Shown here: one piece after another, positions 56,001 through 64,000 of the stretch
How positions within the stretch are numbered: the first letter of the stretch is position 1
Layout of the letters: each line of letters opens with the position of its first letter
NCBI RefSeq assembly: GCF_037042905.1
Contig: NC_087245.1
Coordinates: forward strand, 27,220,001-27,284,000
Direction of reading: 5' to 3'
Source: Lytechinus pictus
Taxonomy: Eukaryota > Echinodermata > Echinoidea > Temnopleuroida > Toxopneustidae
Length of the DNA: 64,000 nucleotides
Notes under the pieces: generated by a model
Told to the model about the DNA's origin: nothing
Database searches by the model: none
The model's input: only the letters and a program-made list of their open reading frames with translations
Program-made: the position numbers and the translations under genes

Positions 56001-57783
56001 TTTTCAGCTTGAGTTTCTGTTTAAATCTCCACAAAAACTTTGGTCCGCGAAGTTAGGTCACACTTTTTCTGAACGGTTTTCCAGCACAGCGCGCAATCGC
56101 CGATCGGAATAGAATTTTGAGATCGCGATACCGGCGAAAGCCCTTGACCTACTTCACATTTTCGTCCATGATTTTATACTTTATGATCTTGCCGTCAATG
56201 TGGTAACTATTTCTTGAATTCTTTTTGTATGAATTATGAATATTTTGTGAAAAAAAATTAGCCTGATGAATATTTTTGAAAAGTGCGCGAAGTTTGGACA
56301 CCCCATCATACTTTTGTTTTGATAAGGATTTTTGTTGTCAATCACACACAAAACAAATGGGCTTCTGACCTCAGTGAGACAAAATTTTGGGTGGAAAAAA
56401 TCTTGCTTTTGTTGGTGTTGTTTCTTTTGTCCTTTTGCAAAGCAAGTCTCCAATGTGGGAGATTGTCTCCCCTATTGGAGAGAGTCTCCCATATTGGCCG
56501 TGCGCCTCTACTGTATGTATTATTTAGTTAATTCGATTAAAACAGGGAAGTGAAGTTGCGCGACAGCGGAGGTAAGTCACTGTTTTTGTTCCTTTTAACT
56601 TTATTTTTTCCCCGTTTATTGGCAATTAATGTCAAGAGGGAATATTAATTTGCATTTCGGTCGCGTTAATTTTCAAAAGTTTGATTCATTAAAGGAGAAT
56701 GAAACTCTTGGAGCAAGTTAGCTTTTGTGAAAGCAGAAAAATCAAAGAATAAGATCAACAAAACTTTGAGTAAAATAGGACTAGCAATAAAAGAGTTATG
56801 AGCATTTGAATGTCGAGATCACTAATGCTATGGAGATCCTCACATTGGCAATGCGACCAAGATCTGTGATGTCACACACGTACAACTCTCCCATTTGGAC
56901 ACTGAAAATATACCCCAAAACATCTCTTTTTGCTCATTCTAATCATATGACAAACGATTCATCAATGATATAATGTTGTGAAACCTCTGTACTTGTCATC
57001 TCATAAAGAGAACACCTCACCTTGTGATAGACTCTATAAAAGTGAGAATATAAGTGAAATAAGTACTAAAGTAATGAGGGAGTTGTACGTGTGTGATATC
57101 ACAGATCTTGGTCGCATTGCCGTTGTGAGGATCTACATGGCACTAGTGATCTCAATATTCGAATGCTCATAACTTTCTTATTATTCATTCAATCTTCCTC
57201 AAACTTTCAACAGTATTTTTCTTTGATTTTTCTCTTTGATATGGATTCAGCTGGTTTCAAGGGTTTCATTCTCCTTTAATTTAAAGACAAAAATTGAAGA
57301 GCCCCGACGGGGGATTTTGCATTGTAAGTCCCCTAATGGTGGCTGCACGATAGCGAGCCGTCTGTGTACGAGGAGAAATTAAAAAATGTTAAAAAACTCG
57401 AAACAGACGGCTGCCAGTTGTCTAGTTTGGCCTTTGCCTGGCGCCGCGGACTCGGAGCGATTTCCCATCGGAGCTGACCGGCATCGCATCGCCAACTCTT
57501 CGGGCGTGCCGGATCTTCCTCACCCTGCCCGCTGACAACGTCAACGCGCCGACAGACCAATATAATCACTCAGTAGTCAGACAGTATCACACGTTTGTAC
57601 ACTAATCAAGATCTAAATCGCCACTAAAATTCTCCTTACCTTTTGTTCTTCGTAATTCCGTGCTACAAAATCTGCCAAATGATTAGGTTTATTATCATTT
57701 TCTTGTGGATTTTGAGTTAAATCTCGATTTTCCATCGCGTCTTGTTGCTTGGCGATCTTCTTTTTTTTTCTCAGAAACGCCAT
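53023..57783 (-). CDS. Unrecognised 139-aa charged helical protein, three exons
   Basis: Three phase-compatible exons on the minus strand: 57783-57640 (48 codons), 53606-53524, 53215-53023 (with stop). All junctions are GT/AG. The predicted protein is 139 aa. It starts with a basic MAFLRKKKKIAKQQ, then a polar Asn/Asp/Glu-rich stretch (18-34), then a long highly charged, probably helical region (about 35-108) rich in Arg/Glu/Ala, including EARRRVGDADEDQRVDAFLQ. The C-terminal 30 residues are less charged and acidic. There is no signal peptide or membrane segment. I do not recognise the family; the size and Arg/Glu helix resemble small axonemal or coiled-coil proteins, but that is a resemblance only. 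The 4.0-kb first intron holds a SINE, a GGAGAC-rich TIR element and a TTAA element. A minus-strand AATAAA at 52982-52977 lies about 40 nt past the stop. Confidence 0.78.
53808..54090 (+). mobile_element. tRNA-derived SINE, copy 2
   Basis: Starts GGAGGCAGCATAGCTCAGTC, with a near-perfect B box (GGTTTGAGTCC) and the same body as the copy at 380-713, ending near TACACTATTCGTC. It lies in intron 1 of the 139-aa gene, on the opposite strand. The tRNA head does not form a sound anticodon arm, so this is not a tRNA gene. Confidence 0.82.
54269..54463 (+). pseudogene. Possible broken Cys-rich reading frame
   Basis: An ATG frame reads MGGRDRCAVDSCKNYRRFYE, continues to residue 26, meets TAA at 54347, then in the same frame continues for 37 codons with CTVCVYSELCGCDCAKCACM and a His-containing end before TGA at 54461. 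The spaced cysteines suggest a small zinc-binding module, but no family was recognised and the frame is interrupted. It lies in intron 1 of the 139-aa gene on the opposite strand, next to a SINE. It may be chance. Confidence 0.25.
54456..54509. repeat. AT-rich hairpin
   Basis: ATACGTGATTATAGATAATT is mirrored by AATTTATAATCACGTAT around an AT-rich loop. It begins at the 3' end of a Cys-rich reading frame (54269-54463). Confidence 0.7.
55416..56513. mobile_element. 1.1-kb TIR element with GGAGAC/GTCTCC repeats
   Basis: Left CAGTAGAGGCGCACGGCCAA, then ATATTGGAGACTGTCTCC; right GGAGAGAGTCTCCCATAT, then TGGCCGTGCGCCTCTACTG. The ends are inverted over about 80 bp, and each arm carries several GGAGA..TCTCC iterations. 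TATGT flanks both sides (a possible 5-bp duplication). The interior has no convincing ORF. It lies in intron 1 of the 139-aa gene. Confidence 0.78.
56689..57279. mobile_element. TTAA-ended MITE, third family member
   Basis: Begins TTAAAGGAGAATGAAACTCT and ends GGGTTTCATTCTCCTTTAA. Its central region (AACACCTCACCTTGTGATAG) is the reverse complement of the copy at 28587, so the two are in opposite orientation. It lies in intron 1 of the 139-aa gene. Confidence 0.82.
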
Positions 57784-58293
57784 CTACGACTAAATATGGG
57801 AAAATTCACCTATGCAGATTGAAAATTGATAGAAAAATACTAGTAAAGGTTTCAGCCCCATTCAGTCGATGACAGCAGCTCCTCCAAATGTTGTGTGATA
57901 AAAATTCCCCAAAATGCAATTTTCTAAAAATAAATAAAAATGAAAATAAAAAATTGAACAAATAATAAGGATTGAAACTAATTTTATTTGTGCGTTGGAT
58001 GTATGATGCAGGAGCTCTAGGCTCTAGACACATTAGGCCTATATATACTCCTATTTCATTTTATAGGCCTACCCCTTTTGAATATTCATCATATTCCATT
58101 ACAAAGTTTGAATAAACAGAATAATGGGGAAGCTGCTCGAATAATGACGTCACGAACCCTTAATTGGTTGATGTGTCGGAGTTTTTTATGATTGTGGAAA
58201 GGAAGGAAGGTATAGAGGGGAAGCTTATCGAATGGGAAAAAAGGAATTAAGGAAGGGAAAAGGGAAGGAAGAAGGAAAAGAGGGGAGGAAGAA
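57784..58293. other. Upstream region of the 139-aa gene
   Basis: The likely promoter and 5' UTR lie just above 57783. The rest is AT-rich, turning into a G/A-rich tract (GGAAGGAAGG-type) at 58195-58295. No other gene seen. Confidence 0.4.
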
Positions 58294-58883
58294 TTAAAGG
58301 TCAAATCCACCCCAGAAAAATCTTAATTATTAATAAATAGAGAAAAATCAAAGTAGCAGAACGCTGAAAATTTCATCAAAATCGGATGTAGAATAGGAAA
58401 GTTATATGGCATTTTAAAGTTTCCCTTATTTTTCACAAAACAGTGATATGCACAATTCAGTGACATGCAAATAAGACAGTCGATGATGTCCTTCACTCAC
58501 TATTTTTATTTTTTTATTGTTACTTTTTTACATATTTAACAATAAGGACCAACTTGACTGAACCATATAGTATTAAATAATGCTATATAATTCCACCGTT
58601 CAGGGAGGAATTAATTGTTGTTTCACTTGACAATGAGGAGAAAATTAGAATATTTCATATATAACAAAATACAAAAGAAATAGTGAGTGGATGACGTCAT
58701 CAGTCTCCTCATTTGCATACCGACCAGGGTGTGCATATAACTGTTTTGTGAAATTAAGCAAAAGTTTAAAATGTCATATCTATTTTTCTTTACAACCGAT
58801 TTTGATGAAATTTTCAGTGTTGTGCTTATTTGATTTTTCTCTATTTATTCGAATCAACTTTTTGTTGGGGTGGACTTGTCCTT
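58294..58883. mobile_element. TTAA-type MITE, GGTCAAATCCACCCC subfamily
   Basis: Left end TTAAAGGTCAAATCCACCCC; right end GTTGGGGTGGACTTGTCCTT. The interior is symmetric (CGATGATGTCCTTCACTCAC against GTGAGTGGATGACGTCATC). The right TTAA has decayed. Confidence 0.7.
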
Positions 58884-59543
58884 CGGAAAGAAAGAAGAAA
58901 GAAAGAAAGAAAGAAGAAAAAAAGAAAAAATAAAGCAAGGAAGAAAAATACTAGACAGAAAGCCGAAATAATGTAGAAACTTAAAGGCGGAAGGAATGAA
59001 TAAAATAGGGCCTATGCAAGGAAAGATTTCTTCTTTTAAAAAGACCGTGAAGACAAGAATAATAATAAAAAGAAAACTTAACCGGATAAATGGATTAAAC
59101 TTAAATAATGGATGAATTAGATTAGATTGGCAACCGAGGCCTTTCGTAGAAAACCTTTTTTTGGTGGATCTGTCCACCGTCCAGCATACGGCCTCCGCCA
59201 TTTGAACCCTTACTGGGGTGCAGAGTTGTATTATATTATGCCTGTGTGAGAGAGAAGGTATATAGGCCGACATGTAAATGAATAAAAAAAAAAGAAAAGG
59301 AAGGAAATGAGAGGAGAAGATCTGGAAAATTGCAAACCTTTTAGGCCACTCTATCACATTAAAATTATCTCTCGCAATTTGCGCCTCGCCTCACATTAAA
59401 AAAATTGATTTTCCAACCTAAATTGTACTTTGAAAAATGGCACATTTTATTTTGAAAAAAACTCGGACATTTTCCATTTTGAAGAAGGGCACTTTTCCGA
59501 CTGCCCCTGCACCCCTTCCCGGTACCGCCGCCCCTGTATCTAT

Positions 59544-59745
59544 TTTTTTATATTTTTGTTTTTTTAAACAAGTTCACATCTAGTTACCAATAATGCATAT
59601 ATAGCATTTCCATTTATTTTAAAAGCAGGATAAAAGAGCATTGTATATTAAATGCCTTGTTCACGGGCATAGCTGCCGCGGCCGGGGATCGAACCCCGGA
59701 ATTTTTCATGCATAGCCAGGCGCCTTAGACCACTCGGCCACGGCA
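59544..59745 (-). mobile_element. tRNA(Leu/Ser)-like SINE with 11-bp target duplication
   Basis: On the minus strand the head reads TGCCGTGGCCGAGTGGTCTA and AAGGCGCC, with T arm CCGGGGTTCGATCCCCGG and 3' arm CGCGGCA pairing the 5' TGCCGTG. The anticodon stem is broken and there is no long variable arm, so this is a tRNA-derived head, not a gene. A short body (GTGAACAAGGCATTTAATAT) and an A-rich tail follow. CCTGTATCTAT flanks it on both sides (59533-59543 and 59746-59756), a clean 11-bp target-site duplication. Confidence 0.8.
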
Positions 59746-60379
59746 CCTGTATCTATATCCTTCTCTCCTTCTGCTTAACCCCCCCCCCCCCTCCAAAAAA
59801 AAAAACACGTGGCCTTGGACAGTGAACTACGATTTTTTTTTTCAGACTGCAGCACTGTCGATCAAAGAGGTATAGCGCCATCTTGCAACAAAGTACTTTT
59901 AGGTAAGTTTTGTAAATACGTGTCATTTCCTTTTTTCATTCAAGCCTGGATTGACGAGTCTTGTCGAATTTTCAACACCTATCATCATGGTACGAAAATC
60001 AAATTTGTTATATTTTTTGAAAGAATGTTCTCTTTAGTGTTTCAATGTCTATTTCAAATGTTATTCCTGACCTTGAATGGGGGAAATCGAGAAGGAAAGT
60101 TATCATAATGATTATTTTATAAAGAGGTGGGCAGCTGTTTAATTATGTTTAGTCCCATTCACTGCTGTTGATGTGGCGTTTGCAGTAGATGTATGTTGTT
60201 GACGTAGTTAGGCAGGACAACAAGAATTTCAAAATGTGTTTGTTGTCGAGAGAATGATATCAAAATATTCCTTAATATCTAATTTATCATGTGAAACCAC
60301 TTAAAACTTACGTAAAATTCATTTAAACTGTAAAAAAAAGGAAATTCATAGCACCAACATGGTCCGAAAAAGCCATAGA

Positions 60380-60900
60380 TAGGCACGGCCGTAGTCACTA
60401 GATGGCGCTGTCGCGGAAGTGCTCAAAATTTGTACGCAAGCTTCGTTCGCATGTCAATCATTGCAATCGCATAGCGATGCGATATCGTCAAAATTAAGCC
60501 CCTGTTAGCGCGGATGTGTATGATATTTTCTCTTTGTGATTGTCCTCCCGTGCGATGAAAAATATGTCATCGTATTGCACAGGACTTTCGCGAGCTACCG
60601 ATACCATTTTCGTGCCCCAAATTCCATGAAATCTTCCGAAAATAAACATGAAAGTGTCGGTAAGTCGAAAATGTCTTGAGTTGCTTTCAATTCTTACCTT
60701 ATTTAGTTGTATTTCTTGTAAAATGGGTCTCGAAGGGTTCCGGATTTTCCGTTGATTGTGAAACTTGAGTTGATTTCCTTTCTGTGTATTGCAGTGAAAT
60801 TGCAGCGCGGTGAATCGCAAGGGCTCGGGAAGCCCTTCTCAGTGAGGTTTGCAAGCTGAGCTGTCCTTGAATTTGGTCGAATTTCGAGCCATTTTAATCG
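60380..60900 (+). promoter_or_regulatory. CpG-rich promoter-like block with possible first exon
   Basis: CpG density rises sharply here against an AT-rich background. ATGAAATCTTCCGAAAATAA at about 60627 runs 34 bases to GTCG followed by a consensus donor GTAAGT (about 60661). This could be the first exon of a plus-strand gene continuing right. The best acceptor seen (about 61530) leads quickly to a stop, so no gene model is offered. Confidence 0.3.
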
Positions 60901-62200
60901 CGCGCGGGATGATTAATTTACATCATAATAGAGATTAAGATTACGTCACGTACGTGCGTACCTGTGATACACACAGAAATGAAATTGAACTTGAATCACA
61001 CGGAATCACAGTCAAGAAATGCTTTGTTTTCTTCGTTTGCTGAATGATTTCCTGAATTTAAAATCATGAATAAACACCAGAGTAATGACATGAATAAGAT
61101 AATCATGGTCATATTTGAGAAATAACTAAATATTTTCTGAAAACGAGTGAAGATGATGGGGCAGTGATGTGCATGCACTGGAAAATGAACATTCACTGTC
61201 AGTGTCAGTGCCGTGGTGTCGGTGTTTTACTGCCAATACTGGCTTTACTAATTACTTTTGCACTGGTTTTTCTTTTGCCAACTACCGGTACTAGATTAAA
61301 AACTCATTTATTGATATGTTTATTGCAATTTTTGAATAAATGGTAATACAAAGTGGGAAAAAAAAGATAAATGAAGATAAAAATAATTTTGACTAAAAAC
61401 TTGTCATGCCATCACCCCCCCCCCCTAAAAAAAATACCCACTATCTTGAATGACTCAGGTAATTTAATTTGTATTGAAAAAAATAAACAATTGTATTTAT
61501 GCATTTTATATTTCTGATTCTTTCTGCCAGAATACCAGATGCCATCATGAATAACCTCACCACCAGGTTGAACTCCTAAACATCTTGATGATGACTATCT
61601 CCCGAGATATATCTTGCCTTCTTGAGATTGGAAGTTTTAAGTTCAAGTCAGAGCGACTTAAGGCCCTACTACCAAGAAGAATCCAGATTTACATAAAAAA
61701 AAATCCCACGAAAGATACAAACTGATTTTACTATTAATGTGTAGTGTGTGTGTGAGACACTGTTTGTGTTTATTTTGATGAGGATCTCCTGTCTCTTTTT
61801 ATTATTTCATTGACTGAATGAATGATCAATACCTAAAAGTGAGAACTGATTTTTGAGGAGAGTAGATAAGTGTATGGTTTTGAGTGAATTTGAGTAACTT
61901 TTGTTTTTATTACCGGTATTTTTTTCATCATTATTATTATTTTGCCTTTTATTACATATTTTCAGTTTATTTAACATTAAGTTTAAGTAACCAAACTTGA
62001 TCAAAGTGTTCAATTTTTGGGATAGAATTTTGTAATTTCATTTATCAGGTAATAAAACTGAGTTTGGTAAATCTAAAAAAGGACACTAAAAATATGAACA
62101 CTTGGAGATGCTCACTAAGATGAGGAAAAAACATGAAAGGAACTGGAACTTAAGTGGATGTTATAGCATGCCTTTTGAAGATCTCCAAGCACCTGGAATC
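60900..62200. other. Unassigned region
   Basis: AT-rich with a C run at 61416-61426 and (GT)n-like TGTGTGTGTG at about 61744-61755. A candidate acceptor near 61530 is followed by an early stop. No gene model can be supported. Confidence 0.4.
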
Positions 62201-62440
62201 ATAGGCGGTGGAAGTGGGGGGGGGGGCGTATCCCACTAAATTTTAGGTGGGGAGGGGACGACCCCCCCCCCTCAATTTTTTGTTGATAACCTTTTTTTTT
62301 TTTTTTTTTTGGCTTGTCAATTTTCACTTTTGTTTCCTGTGTCCCCCCCCCCCTAAGATTTTTGGTCACTATTTTTTTTTTTTTTTTGTCAAAAAGTTTT
62401 GGCGGTTCCCCCCTAAAATTTTTGGCTTCCGCCGCCAATG
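62201..62440. mobile_element. G/C-run MITE with GGCGGTGGAAG ends
   Basis: GGCGGTGGAAG at the left and CTTCCGCCGCC at the right are inverted. The middle alternates C runs, T runs and TAAAATTTTTGG-like segments. Confidence 0.6.
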
Positions 62441-63180
62441 CCAGGAATGATGATGTTCAACTGAGAGTCGCTGAAGTGGAACTTGTTGCAGAGAATGATT
62501 ATTCCAGGACAAGTTAGATGATATTACCCAGCCCATACATCACAACAATGGAAGGGAGACAATATACCCCTGTACTACGTGAAGTATCATATTATCTTCA
62601 GGTTGGTTTGGAAAGTAATAATAGTCCTCTAGTCAATATTAACGTCTGTCCAACATAATGGTACTATCGAGCAATTTGGGGGTTCAATCACAAACAGCAA
62701 AAGTTTAGTAAATTGACACTAGTAAGATAATTAAACAAATATAATACAGCCAAACTGTCTGACCCCTTACTTGACTACTGACTTAACTACTTATTAAAAA
62801 ATGACAAGTGATGCTTAGGCCCTTTGTAACCATTGTATTGGGCAGACTTTGAAGCAGATGACTAGAATTCATACTTTCATGAAGATGAAGGAAGATCAAA
62901 AGAATTATTACAATTTAGCAAATATGAAATTAGAACACTGTCATGGTTATAAAAAATAATGAATTTCTATCCAGTAAAATGACAATACAATGTAAGAAAT
63001 AATTGCAATCAAGTAATTTCATTTGCAAAAGATATTTTCCATAATTTAATAACCAAATTTCTCAAGATAATATTCTTCTGCACAGAAGTGTATGACACGC
63101 TCAGTGTAAATCATGCTGTTTATAAATCTCTAGGAAACCTTTTTTTTCAAAATGAAAATACATGTAAACTTAATAAAAAC

Positions 63181-63390
63181 CAGGGGTGGATCCAGGATTT
63201 ATCCTGGGGGGGGGGGGGGCACATTTTCATGATGAAAATTTGTCAAGCAAAAAAAGGGCCTTGCTTTCCGGGGGGGGGGGGGGGGGCATACTTTGGTGAA
63301 AATGGCATATTTTCATTACAAATCTCGACTGAGGCTCTCTAAGGGGGGGCTGGGGTGAGCCAGATGTGCCCTCCCCCAGATCCACCAGTG
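63181..63390. mobile_element. G-run MITE with CAGGGGTGGATC ends
   Basis: CAGGGGTGGATCCAGG at the left is mirrored by CCCAGATCCACCAGTG at the right. The interior holds G runs of more than 10 and a CCTTGCTTTCC spacer. Confidence 0.6.
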
Positions 63391-64000
63391 ATAAAAATCA
63401 ACATTTGTGAAAGATGGCATACGTACCTTATACTGAATTGGTAAATTCAATGCATATGTCTACAAAATGAAACTGACATGTTTGAATAAATTGCTTATTT
63501 TTGTTTCTAGAAAGAATTCATTAACAGCTTAGAGTTATTGAGAAAACATCAGGCAAACATAACATTCTGATATGCAATAACTAAATCTGTTTTAAATATG
63601 CTTTGTTTATGTCAAAGGCTTTATCGAAATAAGATTATGCTATAATTTATAAATTACTGCATTTTGGAGCCCATTATAATTCAAAATGAATCATATAGGG
63701 CAGTGCCACACCTTATTCACTAAAATAAAGGAGGGGTGCAGCTGAAAAATCTCATCAGCAGGGGCAATAATTTTCACCGCCATTTCAATAGTACTATTAG
63801 ATATCATGAAAACACATAATTAAAATAAAATTAACTTTCTCTCAGGAAGTGCCCCTGTATACTATTACAGCCCTTGACCAGTATATTCTCTCAAGAGGTT
63901 CAATAATTCCTTCCCTTCCCTTAATTGTAGAGTCGGTTCGGGTGCGAATGTGTCTGAAAAAAATGATAAGCCAAAAAAAAAAGATCATTAGTAAAAATTG
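63391..64000. other. Unassigned right edge
   Basis: AT-rich sequence with no recognised gene, RNA or bounded repeat. Confidence 0.4.

Noticed and set aside
57483-57503. 17-base GCATCGCCAACTCTTCG in intron 1 of the 139-aa gene, identical to part of its exon 2 (53581-53597)
   Set aside because: No flanking similarity on either side; with this many pairwise comparisons a 17-base match is not surprising.
58854-59357. 167-codon open frame on the minus strand
   Set aside because: Phe/Leu/Ser-rich product of a GAAA-rich tract and the end of a MITE; no family character.
60494-60820. 108-codon open frame on the minus strand across the CpG-rich block
   Set aside because: No recognisable domain or splice partner, and it runs against the possible plus-strand first exon; probably chance in GC-richer sequence.

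Overview
This window is animal nuclear DNA: AT-rich, with long introns bounded by GT/AG and many short inverted-repeat transposons. The genes fit a deuterostome, most likely a sea urchin (echinoderm). The main reason is a thioredoxin plus NDP-kinase protein of the kind known as intermediate chain 1 of sea urchin sperm outer-arm dynein. The SINE and TIR-element content is also of the kind I associate with echinoderms. The species call is inference.

Layout. (1) Minus strand, 86-9336: NME8/TXNDC3-like axonemal gene, 11 coding exons, with its 3' end off the left edge. (2) 9.4-16.8 kb: intergenic, with several TIR elements and a tRNA-derived SINE. (3) Minus strand, 16831-21962: complete six-exon NABP1/2 (SOSS-B, single-strand DNA-binding) gene, with an intronic 960-bp TIR element that carries perfect DR1 nuclear-receptor motifs. 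(4) 22.1-34.7 kb: repeat-rich. It holds a palindromic MITE nested inside another inverted-repeat element, a 167-bp tandem duplication, two U5 snRNA genes about 3.4 kb apart on the plus strand, TTAA-ended elements, two LINE remnants facing each other, and a 1.46-kb TIR element with a 9-bp target duplication. (5) Plus strand, 34822-47570: complete 16-exon KIF9 kinesin gene (873 aa predicted). (6) 47.6-53 kb: KIF9 3' flank and a second, inverted copy of the DR1 element inside a pyrimidine-rich tract. (7) Minus strand, 53023-57783: small three-exon gene for a 139-aa charged helical protein I do not recognise; its first intron holds a SINE, a GGAGAC-rich TIR element and a TTAA element. (8) 57.8-64 kb: mobile elements, a SINE with an 11-bp target duplication, and a CpG-rich promoter-like block near 60.4-60.9 kb with no confirmed gene.

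Two of the four protein genes (NME8-like and KIF9) are axonemal. NABP acts in the DNA-damage response, and the U5 copies would serve the spliceosome. There is no operon logic; the joint theme is a ciliary neighbourhood shaped by mobile elements. All exon models were joined by hand with reading phase checked at every junction. No expression data or database search was used.
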